Positions 21,492 to 33,654 are shown, counted from the first letter of the stretch. The stretch: 64,000 nt of DNA from an uncultured Bacteroidales bacterium (GCA_947303395.1 CAMYYD010000009.1:1-64000); one strand, 5' to 3'. The notes: a model not told the origin generated them from the sequence alone. A program made the numbers and translations.

Positions 21492-21612
21492 TTTTTTATT
21501 GTTGGTTAATTTTAAAATTTTACAAAATCGAAACGGGACGAGTGTCCTTGTCAATTTTTTGCTAATAAATAGGGGGGGGATTGTTAAAACGGATATACCA
21601 TAAATATGGCCG

Positions 21613-21644
21613 CAAAAATACAAAAAAAATTATACGGCGCACAA
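21613..21644 (-). promoter_or_regulatory. -33/-7 promoter for the giant T9SS gene
   Basis: On the minus strand TATTTTTG (21613-21620) with TTG (21642-21644) 21 bp upstream. The leader is about 115 nt and contains a run of seven C on the transcript (G on the plus strand near 21572). Confidence 0.6.
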
Positions 21645-21662
21645 TTTTTTTACAAAAAAAAC

Positions 21663-21690
21663 GTAGAGACGCAAAATTTTGCGTCTCTAC
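21663..21690. repeat. Perfect GTAGAGACG...CGTCTCTAC palindrome, AAAATTTT core
   Basis: 28-bp perfect palindrome, same ends as the copy at 15206 but core GCAAAATTTTGC. Lies between the giant gene promoter and the decayed small gene. Confidence 0.85.
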
Positions 21691-21712
21691 ATGAATTTAA
21701 TGATAGGTTCTA

Positions 21713-21952
21713 TTATTTGCGTTTCTTCGCCATTGCGTATCCGGCGCCGAGTGCTGTCAGCACCACGAGGCCGCTTCCCAGTGGGGCAGGGGTGTCGCCA
21801 CCACCGTGACCGCCAGGCAGACCTGGGTTTCTCAAGCCGTTGCCGAAATCGTCGAACTTGTCGAGACCGTTGCTCACATCGTCCCACTCGGTGAAGAAAC
21901 CGTCTTTTCCGCCACGCTGAGCGTCAGCGCAAATACCGATTGCCAAAACCAA
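21713..21952 (-). pseudogene. Decayed copy of the small secreted-protein gene (start lost)
   Basis: From the first Ala codons on, this matches the protein at 15254: CADAQRG, WDDVSNGLDKFDDFGNGLR, TPAPLGSGLVVLTALGAGYAMAKKRK. The 5' end is missing: the signal peptide's ATG-AAA-AAG and the upstream spacer seen at 15524-15530 are absent, and the hydrophobic segment runs straight back into the TAG stop of the neighbouring ORF at 21967. Only TTG is available as a start. A deletion of about 20-25 bp, relative to the intact pair, explains the junction. Probably not expressed correctly. Confidence 0.65.
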
Positions 21953-21966
21953 AGCTATTGCTAATA

Positions 21967-22371
21967 TTATCTAACAACAATCTTTTGAGCATTTCCATTC
22001 ATCATGAAGATGTAAACGCCTGTCTGTAGAGACGTACGGCCGTACGTCTCTACGCCGTTTACATGTTTCTGTAAAACCAAGCGACCGAGAACGTCGTAAA
22101 CCTTCAGTTCACCTTCGCCGTTGACGATGATGGTGTATTCGCCGTCTTCAACAGCCTTGAAGTTAACCGGCATTGAGCCAGCGAGCTCGTAGATTGTTGT
22201 AGCAGCGAAATCGTCGCCTTCATTCATCATATAAACGCTTGTTCTGTTGGCGATGTTCATCTTGCGCAGGGTGTTGCCGTTTTCAAGCTGGATGAATGCG
22301 TTGTCATTTCTTTCAATAATTACTGTTGTTTTCATGGTTTTATATTTTTGTTTTACGAATGCGCTTGTCAA
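21967..22371 (-). pseudogene. Remnant T9SS sorting domain of a giant-protein paralogue
   Basis: A 134-codon frame that matches the last ~200 residues of the giant protein: NGNTLRKMNIANRTSVYMMNEGDD, ELAGSMPVNFKA, VNGEGELKVYDVLGRLVLQKHVNG, GVYIFMMNGNAQKIVVR. About 80 residues present in the intact copy are missing between EYTI and VNGEGEL; both sides share a short ATC.TCGTCAA-like sequence, which suggests deletion by microhomology. There is no signal peptide, so a T9SS signal here would be useless. Together with 21713-21952 it is a decayed tandem copy of the 3' end of the neighbouring operon. Confidence 0.7.
22026..22053. repeat. Perfect GTAGAGACG palindrome in the remnant sorting domain
   Basis: 28-bp perfect palindrome with core GTACGGCCGTAC at the position equivalent to 15590-15617. 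Because both copies have it, the insertion came before the duplication. Confidence 0.85.
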
Positions 22372-22516
22372 AAACAGCCAGCATTCTGCAATTTCCTTTT
22401 CAATTCAACAGTTCTCATGAGTGAAGTTATTAAATTGACGGTGCGTAGATAGACATTTATCTAACATAAAGCATGAAAAAAGTATTTTTTTTCAAAAAAA
22501 ATCCTGAATTTTTTCC

Positions 22517-22547
22517 TTGCAATTCTCTAAATTCCTTTATAATTTTG
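22517..22547 (+). promoter_or_regulatory. -33/-7 promoter for the relA/spoT homologue
   Basis: TTG at 22517-22519 and TAATTTTG at 22540-22547 with 20 bp between. The transcript leader then contains the GTAG-type palindrome at 22558-22585. Confidence 0.65.
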
Positions 22548-22557
22548 CAATGATTTT

Positions 22558-22585
22558 GGAGAGACGTACGGCCGTACGTCTTTAC
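22558..22585. repeat. GTAG-type palindrome in the leader of the relA/spoT homologue
   Basis: GGAGAGACGTACGG facing CCGTACGTCTTTAC (two changes from the perfect form). It ends 16 nt before the first ATG and could fold in the mRNA leader. Confidence 0.8.
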
Positions 22586-22601
22586 GTAAAACATTTTGAT
22601 T

Positions 22602-26195
<3,594 letters not shown>

Positions 26196-26196
<1 letters not shown>

Positions 26197-26215
26197 AGCC
26201 GAAGGCTTCATTTTT
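26196..26215 (+). terminator. Possible short terminator after purA
   Basis: AAGCC-GAA-GGCTT hairpin (26196-26208) overlapping the TAA stop, followed by CATTTTTG. The stem is short, so this is tentative. Confidence 0.4.
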
Positions 26216-26283
26216 GAATCGCTTCGCGGTGCGTTGGCCCGCGCCATACGGCGGTTCGAGCTTCGGATGGCGCTTGATCTTTT

Positions 26284-26311
26284 GGTTACTTTTCTATCAA
26301 GGGAAAAGTAA
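26284..26311. repeat. GTTACTTTTC / GAAAAGTAAC inverted repeat
   Basis: Arms GTTACTTTTC and GAAAAGTAAC around a TATCAAGG loop, preceded by GATCTTTTG and a GC-rich stretch. It lies in the leader of the ATP-grasp gene. This hairpin type recurs in Bacteroidetes intergenic regions (general knowledge, not checked here). Confidence 0.6.
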
Positions 26312-26336
26312 CAGAGAATAATAAAAGAAAGAAATC

Positions 26337-27488
26337 ATGATTATACTTGAAAAACCATATGTTTCTTCTCCATTGGTAGAGTATCTGGAGAAATCACAAC
26401 TCTCAGTTCTGAGAAACGAAATGTCCGAACTATTAGTTCAGCAAGGCCATAATCTTAATTTGCTGAACGACAACGAGTTCGTTGCCAAATACCAGCAAAC
26501 CGGCAAGCTTTACGCCGTTTCGGAAAACGCCCTCGTCTGGCTCTATCCACACCTCGCTGGCTCAGAACTTATCGAAAAAGTGAAGATCGTTAAAGACAAG
26601 GCTGAGTTCCGTAAGATCTGCGCCAAGATTTTCCCTGACTTCTTCTATAAAGAAGTGGAAATGAACGAGTTACGTTCGCTGAATCCAGATGAGCTGCCGT
26701 TGCCGTTGGTGATAAAACCTGCTGTCGGCTTCCTCAGCGTGGGCGTTTACATCGTGCGCAGCAAGGCAGAATGGAATGCAGCATTGGACGATATCGACAA
26801 AAACTTCGCAAAACAATGTGCAGTTTTCCCTGAAACCGTGGTTAAAAGCGGCAAGTTCGTGCTCGAAGACTTCATCCAAGGCGAGGAATATGCTGTCGAC
26901 GCTTATTATGATAAAGATGGTAATCCGAACATTATCAATATCTTCCATCATATCTTCAAGTCGGAGACCGACGTCAGCGACCGCCTTTACTGCATGAGCA
27001 AGGAGATTTTCGAGAAGAATTACGGTCCATTCAACCAGTTTTTGATTGATTTGAATGGTGTGTTGAATCTTCGCAATTTCCCGATGCACGTGGAGTTCCG
27101 CGTCGACAAGAATTCAGACAAGGCTATCCCAATTGAAGTCAATCCGTTGCGTTTTGCAGGCATGTGCCTTAACGATTTGACGCGTCACACCTGCGGTTTG
27201 CTGCCAGTTCAATGCTATTTCGAGGGCATTCATCCAGATTACGCCACAATGTGGAACGGCATCGAGGACGATGTGTTCAGTTTTGTGGTATTGGATAAGC
27301 CTTATGAAACAACGAAAGCCCTTGATTTTGAGAAGATTAAGAAACATTTCCATGGCGTTGTCGAAACTCGTGATATCAAAAACCCTGCCATGAGCATCTG
27401 GGGATTTTTGTTCGTGAAAACAGGCAAAGCGCATCGCGAGGAACTGAATGAAATATTGAATTCTGATTTAACAGAATTTATAATATAG
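26337..27488 (+). CDS. ATP-grasp domain protein
   Basis: A 383-residue protein with an ATP-grasp fold. Features: PLPLVIKPAVGFLSVGVYIVRS (about 120-141, ATP-binding Lys and glycine-rich turn), FVLEDFIQGEEYAVDAYYD (the conserved Glu-Glu-Tyr after the hinge) and a C-terminal MHVEFRVDK ... IPIEVNPLRFAG (metal-binding Glu and Asn). Such enzymes join a carboxylate to an amine or thiol, using ATP. The acceptor cannot be read from the sequence. Next to purA but with its own long leader. No transmembrane segment or signal peptide. Confidence 0.8.
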   Translation: MIILEKPYVSSPLVEYLEKSQLSVLRNEMSELLVQQGHNLNLLNDNEFVAKYQQTGKLYAVSENALVWLYPHLAGSELIEKVKIVKDKAEFRKICAKIFPDFFYKEVEMNELRSLNPDELPLPLVIKPAVGFLSVGVYIVRSKAEWNAALDDIDKNFAKQCAVFPETVVKSGKFVLEDFIQGEEYAVDAYYDKDGNPNIINIFHHIFKSETDVSDRLYCMSKEIFEKNYGPFNQFLIDLNGVLNLRNFPMHVEFRVDKNSDKAIPIEVNPLRFAGMCLNDLTRHTCGLLPVQCYFEGIHPDYATMWNGIEDDVFSFVVLDKPYETTKALDFEKIKKHFHGVVETRDIKNPAMSIWGFLFVKTGKAHREELNEILNSDLTEFII

Positions 27489-27538
27489 TCTCTCGCAGAT
27501 ACCGCAGATACCACAGATTTAGTCTTTCACAGTCCAGT

Positions 27539-27620
27539 CTGCGAAATCTGCAGCTCGCGACGCGAGCCATCCCGCAGAGGAAGAATAGAAAAAATCTGTG
27601 TTATCAGCGAAATCAGCGAG
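27539..27620 (+). repeat. Leader repeat with GCTCGCGACGCGAGC hairpin, copy B
   Basis: Nearly identical to 1089-1170 over about 80 bp; inverted-repeat core at 27553-27567. It ends 16 bp before the ATG of the transglutaminase-like gene and forms its leader. Confidence 0.8.
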
Positions 27621-27636
27621 CGAAAAAAACAAAGAT

Positions 27637-29985
27637 ATGAAAAAACTATTCCTAATTATTGCTTTTGCAATTTTAGCAACAGCGTGCTCAAACAATAAAG
27701 AACAAAAAGCTTTGGCATTTTTGAACGCTTCGATGCCACAATGCGATTTGGTCGATTACAGCGAAGATTATTTCTTAAAAAATATTCAGACTTCTTTCAA
27801 AGCCAAGAAAGAGTTGCCTTGGGGGAAGCGTGTTCCAGAGCGCGAGTTTAAGCATTTCGTGTTGCCGATACGAGTGAACAACGAGAATCTTGATGATTTT
27901 CGCATGGCATATTATGAGGAATTGCGTGACAGAGTCAAGGATTTGTCGATGTACGACGCTGTGTTGGAAGTCAATCACTGGTGTCATGAGAAGGTGAACT
28001 ACAAAGGCTCTGATTCCAGAACCAGTTCACCGATGGCGACCGTTAAGACATCATGGGGACGTTGTGGCGAGGAGTCGACGCTGCTTGTTTCAGCGTTACG
28101 CGCTGTATGCATCCCCGCCCGCCAAGTTTACGTCCCGCGTTGGGCACACTGCGACGACAACCACGCCTGGGTGGAGGCCTGGGTCGACGGCAAATGGCAT
28201 TTCTTGGGTGCCTGTGAGCCTGAACCAGTGCTCGATTTGGGTTGGTTTAACGCTCCCGCATCACGCGCATTGTTAGTGCATACTCGCGTTTTCGGCGATT
28301 ATGATGGTCCTGAGGAAGTCATCGACAGAAATGCAAATTACACCGAGATCAACGTTGTCAGCAACTATGCCGAGACAGCAAAACTTAACGTAAAAGTCGT
28401 TGATAATGAAGGTGAAAATGTTAGCGATGCCCGTGTCGATTTCAAGATTTACAATTATTCGGAATATCATACCGTTGCAACGAAATACACTGATAATGAG
28501 GGGAATACATGGCTGACAGCAGGATTGGGCACGATGATGGTTTATGCTTCGAAAGAGGGGAAATTCGGTTTTGATGTTGTATCAATTAGTTCAACCGATA
28601 CCCTTACAATTACGCTCTGTAGAGACGCACGGCCGTGCGTCTCTATCTCGGATGTTGAATCGTATGATTATAACATCATTCCTCCTACGGAAAATGCAAG
28701 AATTCCTGAGGTTTCGGCGGAAATGCGTGCTAAAAACAACCGCCTTTTGGCATACGAGGATGAAATAAGAAACGCTTACATTGCGCAGTGTGTCGCCGCC
28801 CAAAACGAAGGTGATTACGATAAGGAAATCATGGCTAAGACATGGGGTAACTATCAGACTATCAATGATTTCATTGATTATGCACGCGAGAAAGGAATGG
28901 AAACCGAAGCGTACAAAATTTTGAATGTCATCACCGACAAGGATTTACGTGATGTTTCGATTGATGTTTTGGTTGATTGCCTTGATAATTGCAATTTTGA
29001 CGATGAATATATTTATAATCCACGCGTTTCCAACGAGATGTTACGCCCTTATCGTACACAACTGACACATTTTGATAATGTTACAGATGTTATCGAATTT
29101 GTTCGCGACAGCATTGAAATATGTGACGCGTTGAACATTCAGAGAGTCCCGATTTCACCTGCTGGCGTGCTGCGCTCACGTCATGCCGACTCGCATTCTC
29201 GTGACATTTTCTTCGTGGCGTTGGCGCGTACCGCTGGCATCCCGTCAAGAATCGACCCTGTCACTGGTAAGGTGCAATATTTTGATAATCAATGGATTGA
29301 TGTCGCATTTGAAAATACTGACAACGAAAATAAAAATAAACCAGGAACCTTGGTTATCCATTATGATGGAACTGACGATCCTCGTTATTACACCCATTTC
29401 TCGATTAAAAAATTCAACGGAAACACCTTCGATTTGTTGGCCTACGACGCCATGGACCCGGGAATGGACGTCGGAATGACATTGTCGCAGATGATGGCCG
29501 ACGGCGGCCTGTTGCTCGACCCTGGTTATTACGTCTTGAGTTCTGGCCCCCGTCTCGCCGATGGCAGCGTGCTTAACCATTTGGTTTTCTTCACAATAGA
29601 AGAAGGTAAGACGACAAAAATCGAATTGGTGATGCGTAATCCTGCCGTAGAGACGGATGTAAATCCGTCTCAAATTATCGCATATTTAGATGGCGGCTCT
29701 GAGCCTACCACCCACGCCATGCAGGATATCTCGTTGTTGAAAGAAAAATTTGAGAAATGGAACGGCAAAATGACATTCCTTTTCAAAGACAAGGAGAGTC
29801 TTGATAATTTTAAGTTAAAGAAATTCAATGAGTTACCTGATAATGTGGTTTTAAAAATCGACAAAGATATCCCGACGGATAATCTTCCTGTCTTCATGAT
29901 TCTCAACGAGAAAGATGAGGTGATTTTTGAAGCTAAAGGTTATCAAATCGGACTTGGAGAGCAGCTGTTCAATGTCCTGAAATAG
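27637..29985 (+). CDS. Transglutaminase-like lipoprotein
   Basis: A 782-residue predicted lipoprotein; start MKKLFLIIAFAILATAC at 27637 with Cys17 lipidated. Residues about 120-220 form a transglutaminase-type thiol domain: Cys in SWGRCGEESTLLVSALR, His in DDNHAWVEAWVDGKWHF. The usual third-residue Asp is replaced by the segment GACEPEP. A beta-sandwich follows (VKVVDNEGENVSDARV). A second, degenerate copy of the fold appears near 505-560 (RHADSHSRDIFFVALARTAGIPSRID) without the Cys. The C-terminus may be thioredoxin-like. Two GTAG palindromes are inserted in frame, encoding CRDARPCVS and VETDVNPSQ. Likely a peptidase or peptide-binding envelope protein; function unknown. Confidence 0.8.
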   Translation: MKKLFLIIAFAILATACSNNKEQKALAFLNASMPQCDLVDYSEDYFLKNIQTSFKAKKELPWGKRVPEREFKHFVLPIRVNNENLDDFRMAYYEELRDRVKDLSMYDAVLEVNHWCHEKVNYKGSDSRTSSPMATVKTSWGRCGEESTLLVSALRAVCIPARQVYVPRWAHCDDNHAWVEAWVDGKWHFLGACEPEPVLDLGWFNAPASRALLVHTRVFGDYDGPEEVIDRNANYTEINVVSNYAETAKLNVKVVDNEGENVSDARVDFKIYNYSEYHTVATKYTDNEGNTWLTAGLGTMMVYASKEGKFGFDVVSISSTDTLTITLCRDARPCVSISDVESYDYNIIPPTENARIPEVSAEMRAKNNRLLAYEDEIRNAYIAQCVAAQNEGDYDKEIMAKTWGNYQTINDFIDYAREKGMETEAYKILNVITDKDLRDVSIDVLVDCLDNCNFDDEYIYNPRVSNEMLRPYRTQLTHFDNVTDVIEFVRDSIEICDALNIQRVPISPAGVLRSRHADSHSRDIFFVALARTAGIPSRIDPVTGKVQYFDNQWIDVAFENTDNENKNKPGTLVIHYDGTDDPRYYTHFSIKKFNGNTFDLLAYDAMDPGMDVGMTLSQMMADGGLLLDPGYYVLSSGPRLADGSVLNHLVFFTIEEGKTTKIELVMRNPAVETDVNPSQIIAYLDGGSEPTTHAMQDISLLKEKFEKWNGKMTFLFKDKESLDNFKLKKFNELPDNVVLKIDKDIPTDNLPVFMILNEKDEVIFEAKGYQIGLGEQLFNVLK
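28619..28646. repeat. GTAGAGACG palindrome inside the transglutaminase-like gene
   Basis: GTAGAGACGCACGG facing CCGTGCGTCTCTAT, one mismatch. In frame; adds about nine residues, including two Cys, to a beta-sandwich region. Confidence 0.85.
29647..29674. repeat. GTAGAGACGGAT palindrome, second copy in the same gene
   Basis: GAGACGGAT and ATCCGTCTC with a GTAA loop; the right foot CTAC has decayed to CAAA. In frame. Same GTAGAGACG start as other copies, different core. Confidence 0.7.
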
Positions 29986-29987
29986 CC

Positions 29988-31097
29988 TTATCTCACTGAA
30001 TTTCCGTAAATTCCTAAGAAGATATCTCGCAAAAGTGCCTGATCGAGGTCTTTATACATATCGATCCACTTCATGTATTTAATGAAATCAGCCTTTTGTT
30101 GCTCGGTATAATGACTCGAATATTTGTTTGATTCGCTGCGTAAGTCATTGGCAATGAAGTTGGTAGGCATCGACAAATAGCCTGAGTTGATGCGCTCGTC
30201 CATCAGTTTTGCGATGTTGGTGAAGTAATCGCCAGGATTTGCATCCATCCGGCGCAAATCGTCCTCGGTGACAGGCTCGCAGATGTGGAAATGCACGTGT
30301 CCCTTAGGCTGCATGATGCCTGTTATGATGCTGTTGAGGTCCTCGCCAGGTCTCTTTTCATATCTTCCGTTGACCTTAGTCGCGTAAAGTTCCAGTGTTT
30401 TCAGCTTGTCGCACGATTCCCACTCGTATGAGACAGCAATCGGAACGATGTTCAGCTCAGCCAAAGATTGGACTTTATCGTCTCTGCGGCTCATCCAAAA
30501 CATCTTGATGATGGCTGGGTCGGTGGCGTCGATGCCGTCCTTGGTGCGACCATTGCGTTGTGCAATCCAAACAGATTCATTCTCCTCCGTGATGACGTGG
30601 CGCATGTATTCCGACGTGTGCATCAGGTTGTTGTAAAACTCCATCCTGTTGCCGCCGCGCTCGATGCGAAACATCTTGTTGGCCTTGCCAAAGTCAACAA
30701 CCAGAGGATGTTCCATGAGATTGCTGCCGAAAGTAATCTGGCATGTGTTGTGCCCGCCTGCGTTCAAAATATACTGCAAAAACATCGCGTCAAGAACTAT
30801 GTCACGGTGGTTCGAGACAAACAGATAAGGCTTCTTCTCGCTGATGTTCTCCAGGCCCGACCAGTCGAACTGCGTTGTGGTTTTTTTAACCAAAATCTCA
30901 ATGACTTCCTTCAGGAAACCAACTTGTAACTCGTAGATATTCTTGATGTTACGTAGTTTGTTTCTTAAGATTTCAGGGTCAATGCCCGGCATCAGGAAGT
31001 TCGCGATCGACGGTATCAGCTCGCTGTCGGCGATACGTTGCATGGCGGCTGGAAGCTCGTCGGCGTTATAGGGTCTTATGTCGTCGAAATTAGCCAT
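29988..31097 (-). CDS. PlsC-like acyltransferase (last gene of pigment cluster)
   Basis: A 369-residue glycerolipid-type acyltransferase. The active-site region is FVSNHRDIVLDAMFLQYIL (95-113), a Bacteroidetes variant of NHxxxxD, followed by ERGGNRMEFY and WIAQRNGRTKDGID (the glycine/arginine block II-III equivalents). It would move an acyl chain from a CoA or ACP. Overlaps the upstream ligase gene by one base (TAATG), so translation is coupled. Aryl polyenes are esterified to lipids, so an acyl transfer step fits, though a role in ordinary phospholipid synthesis is possible. Its stop is 2 bp from that of the convergent gene. Confidence 0.8.
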   Translation of the reverse strand: MANFDDIRPYNADELPAAMQRIADSELIPSIANFLMPGIDPEILRNKLRNIKNIYELQVGFLKEVIEILVKKTTTQFDWSGLENISEKKPYLFVSNHRDIVLDAMFLQYILNAGGHNTCQITFGSNLMEHPLVVDFGKANKMFRIERGGNRMEFYNNLMHTSEYMRHVITEENESVWIAQRNGRTKDGIDATDPAIIKMFWMSRRDDKVQSLAELNIVPIAVSYEWESCDKLKTLELYATKVNGRYEKRPGEDLNSIITGIMQPKGHVHFHICEPVTEDDLRRMDANPGDYFTNIAKLMDERINSGYLSMPTNFIANDLRSESNKYSSHYTEQQKADFIKYMKWIDMYKDLDQALLRDIFLGIYGNSVR

Positions 31098-32395
31098 TAT
31101 TTGTTTCTTAAGTCAATGAATTTGATAGGTTTACGGCTCTTTGCCGGATAGTTTATCTTCTGAATCTCCTCAACGGGATGCACTTCAATCTGCGGAGCCA
31201 CTCTGATTCGTGAGCGGAAGCTGTCTTTCAATTCTTTCACGACATCAAACTCCGGCTGATATTTCAAGCCGATTTTCACGATGACGTCGTCGGTTCCTGC
31301 TTCGCTCTGATGCACCTCGATGACGTAGTTTTCAACGTAGTCGGTATTGTCCAAAACGTCATTGATCGCTGGCGGATACAGCGTTGTGCCCTTGAGTTTT
31401 ATCATGTTGTTTTTGCGTCCGACGAGAGGGGTGAGGCGGTAGGAGTTACGACCGCATTGGCATTGCTCCACAATCTTCGCTGCGATGTCGCCTGTGCGGA
31501 AACGCAGCAACGGCATGGCTTCCACGCCTAAAGTGGTGACAACAATCTCGCCTGGCTGTCCATCTGGCACAGGGAGCCCGTCTTCACCAATGATTTCAAC
31601 GATTATCAGCTCAGGATGCACGTGACCGCCTTTGCCGAATTCGCATTCCGAGAAGGTGGCGCCCATCTCCGTGGATGAATATGTCGCGAACAACTGCACA
31701 TCCCATTTTTCCTTGATTTTGCGGCCCAAAAGGTTAAGGTCGAAGTTCTGGTCTCTCAGACCTTCGCCAATGCCGATGATTCTGCGGATGCTGCTGTTTT
31801 TATAGTCGATGTTATGCTCTTCGGCGTATTGTATCAGCTTGAGAATGAACGACGGAACGCACATGATGGTGTCTGGCTTGATGCGACGGATGGTGTCCCA
31901 CTGCAGCTCCGGGATGCCGTTGCCCACACGGATGACACCAGCTCCAAGCTCGCGGAGACCAAGAAAATAAGCCAGTCCAGCCATGAAACGCTTGTCGAGG
32001 GTGGTCATCAATTGAACGATGTCACCAGGTTTCACGCCTGCGCATTCAAACGATTTCTTCTCGTTAAACGCCAGTCGCTGCAGGTCTTTCTCGGTGCATC
32101 CGAATGTCACAGGGTCGCCGAGAGTGCCAGAAGTTGTGATGTAATCGATGATTTTCGACTTCGGACAGCATAAAAACTCGTCGTTAAACAGCTGCAAATC
32201 TTTCTTCTCGGTGAACGGAATCTTCACTAAATCCTCGATGTGACGGATTTTTTCTATGTTGATTCCATAGCTCTTGAACATTCGCTGATAATACGGCGAA
32301 TTTGCCTGAAGATACTTCAGCGCCTCATGAAGCAGATTCTCCTGAAACGCCTTGATTTCTTCTGTTGATTTGTATTCTATATCGTTGTTAATCAT
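31097..32395 (-). CDS. PaaK-like adenylate-forming ligase
   Basis: A 432-residue acyl-adenylate enzyme of the phenylacetate-CoA ligase type. Core motifs: the P-loop TTSGTLGDPVTFG (87-99), ATYSSTEMGATFSE (adenine-binding) and LRFRTGDIA, followed by a small C-terminal lid (VGRKNNMIKLKGTTLYPPAI). These enzymes activate aryl acids with ATP for transfer to CoA or an ACP. With a tyrosine ammonia-lyase in the same block, the natural guess is 4-coumarate as substrate and the cluster ACP as acceptor. The acid cannot be proven from sequence. Coupled to the acyltransferase gene by TAATG. Confidence 0.85.
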   Translation of the reverse strand: MINNDIEYKSTEEIKAFQENLLHEALKYLQANSPYYQRMFKSYGINIEKIRHIEDLVKIPFTEKKDLQLFNDEFLCCPKSKIIDYITTSGTLGDPVTFGCTEKDLQRLAFNEKKSFECAGVKPGDIVQLMTTLDKRFMAGLAYFLGLRELGAGVIRVGNGIPELQWDTIRRIKPDTIMCVPSFILKLIQYAEEHNIDYKNSSIRRIIGIGEGLRDQNFDLNLLGRKIKEKWDVQLFATYSSTEMGATFSECEFGKGGHVHPELIIVEIIGEDGLPVPDGQPGEIVVTTLGVEAMPLLRFRTGDIAAKIVEQCQCGRNSYRLTPLVGRKNNMIKLKGTTLYPPAINDVLDNTDYVENYVIEVHQSEAGTDDVIVKIGLKYQPEFDVVKELKDSFRSRIRVAPQIEVHPVEEIQKINYPAKSRKPIKFIDLRNK

Positions 32396-32409
32396 AATAT
32401 TACGATTAT

Positions 32410-33273
32410 TTAACGCTTGACTTCATCAAGCCATTCTAAAAATTCATTTTTCCATTGTCGCGACTCCTCGGTGCCTCTTGTCTCGCTTGCGCCAAAGCCG
32501 TGACCGCCAGTCTGGTATTGAATATATTTATGTTCAATATTTTTTGCGTTTAAAGCCGAATCTAAAAGCACAGAGTTCTGATAATCAACGACTTGATCGT
32601 CGATGCAATTCACCAGGAATATCGGAGGACAATCGTCAGGCACATGTCTTTCTAATGAAAGAGAATCGCGCATAATTTGGTTTTTGCATCTGCGGTCGCC
32701 AAGCAAAGCGCGACGTGATCGCTCGTGAACGTAAGGCTCGTTCATAGTCACGACAGGGTAGATCGGAGCCGCAAAAGCAGGTCGGTTTTCTTCATTGGTA
32801 AAGAAACACGCTGCCGACATTGAAAGGTGTCCTCCTGCCGAAAATCCCATGATTCCCAGTTTGTTAGGATCGATATGGTACTCTTCGGCATGTTCTTTCA
32901 CATATTCGATGGCTTGTTGCGCGTCGTCGAGCATGTCGGGATGCTGATTGCCACGGAAAACGCGACGGTAATGCCAGATAAACTCTCTGAATCCCGCCAC
33001 TCGATAGCGTAGAACAAAGGCAGAAATACCGTTAGCGTTAAGCCAACGGGCAACGTCATCGCCCTCGTTGATCTCGTCGAGCCAGAAATAACTGCCTCCT
33101 GGACAAACGATTACAGCTGTGCCATCGGCATTGTTATCAGCCAAAAATGGCGTCAAAGTAACCTGTTTGCCGTGGTGTACGTCTTGACCTTGCCATAAAT
33201 ACACCGCTTCTTGTGCGGAAATTGTTCCGACAAGTAAAAATAATATGCTGAAAATCAATAATTTCCTAAACAT
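32410..33273 (-). CDS. Secreted alpha/beta-hydrolase (BD-FAE-like esterase)
   Basis: A 287-residue hydrolase with signal peptide (MFRKLLIFSILFLLVGTISAQ). Nucleophile Ser145 in MGFSAGGHLSM, oxyanion loop VCPGGSYFW, acid Asp in CIDDQVVDYQ and His in GGHGFGAS. This matches the bifunctional acetylxylan/feruloyl-type esterases of Bacteroidetes and related lipases. Within the cluster it could cleave an aryl ester or lipid ester in the periplasm. A carbohydrate role unrelated to pigment is also possible. It starts within the stop codon of the upstream small gene (TAATG). Confidence 0.8.
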   Translation of the reverse strand: MFRKLLIFSILFLLVGTISAQEAVYLWQGQDVHHGKQVTLTPFLADNNADGTAVIVCPGGSYFWLDEINEGDDVARWLNANGISAFVLRYRVAGFREFIWHYRRVFRGNQHPDMLDDAQQAIEYVKEHAEEYHIDPNKLGIMGFSAGGHLSMSAACFFTNEENRPAFAAPIYPVVTMNEPYVHERSRRALLGDRRCKNQIMRDSLSLERHVPDDCPPIFLVNCIDDQVVDYQNSVLLDSALNAKNIEHKYIQYQTGGHGFGASETRGTEESRQWKNEFLEWLDEVKR

Positions 33274-33635
33274 TATCTGCCTAAAATCTTCATCACTTCT
33301 TCTTTCGAGAGTTGACGGTATTTATGCTGCATGTCGGCGAAGAAATCCACTTGGAAATACTCTTCGTCGTAGAATGAAAGCTTTGAATTGGTGTTTGGCG
33401 TGCATTCCAAATAAACTATATCTTCCAATTTCAGACCTTTCGCTTCGCAAATCTGATCGGCCAATTTTTTGCCTGCATACGTCACCGAAGTACCTGGGTT
33501 ATCCTGATACAACTCTGTCACGATGACGTATTTTTTGCCATCTATATCTCTGATTTTCAATCCACAAGATGATTCCATGTCCCATTCACCCTTGAACGGG
33601 AAAACCTCATCATAATATTCTTTTCCTACTTTCAT
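33273..33635 (-). CDS. Hypothetical protein in the pigment cluster
   Basis: A 120-residue soluble protein that I do not recognise. The ATG at 33635 (MKVGKEYYDEVFPFKGEW) is chosen over an upstream TTG. It has no signal peptide or membrane segment, is mixed alpha/beta, and contains conserved-looking blocks VTELYQDNPGTSVTYAGKKLADQIC and LEDIVYLECTP. It overlaps the esterase start by one base and follows the radical SAM gene, so it belongs to the same transcript. Confidence 0.65.
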   Translation of the reverse strand: MKVGKEYYDEVFPFKGEWDMESSCGLKIRDIDGKKYVIVTELYQDNPGTSVTYAGKKLADQICEAKGLKLEDIVYLECTPNTNSKLSFYDEEYFQVDFFADMQHKYRQLSKEEVMKILGR

Positions 33636-33654
33636 ACTTAACAATTAACAACCC

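Noticed and set aside
31097-32395. PaaK for phenylacetate breakdown
   Set aside because: No paaA-E or other phenylacetate genes nearby; the setting is a pigment cluster.
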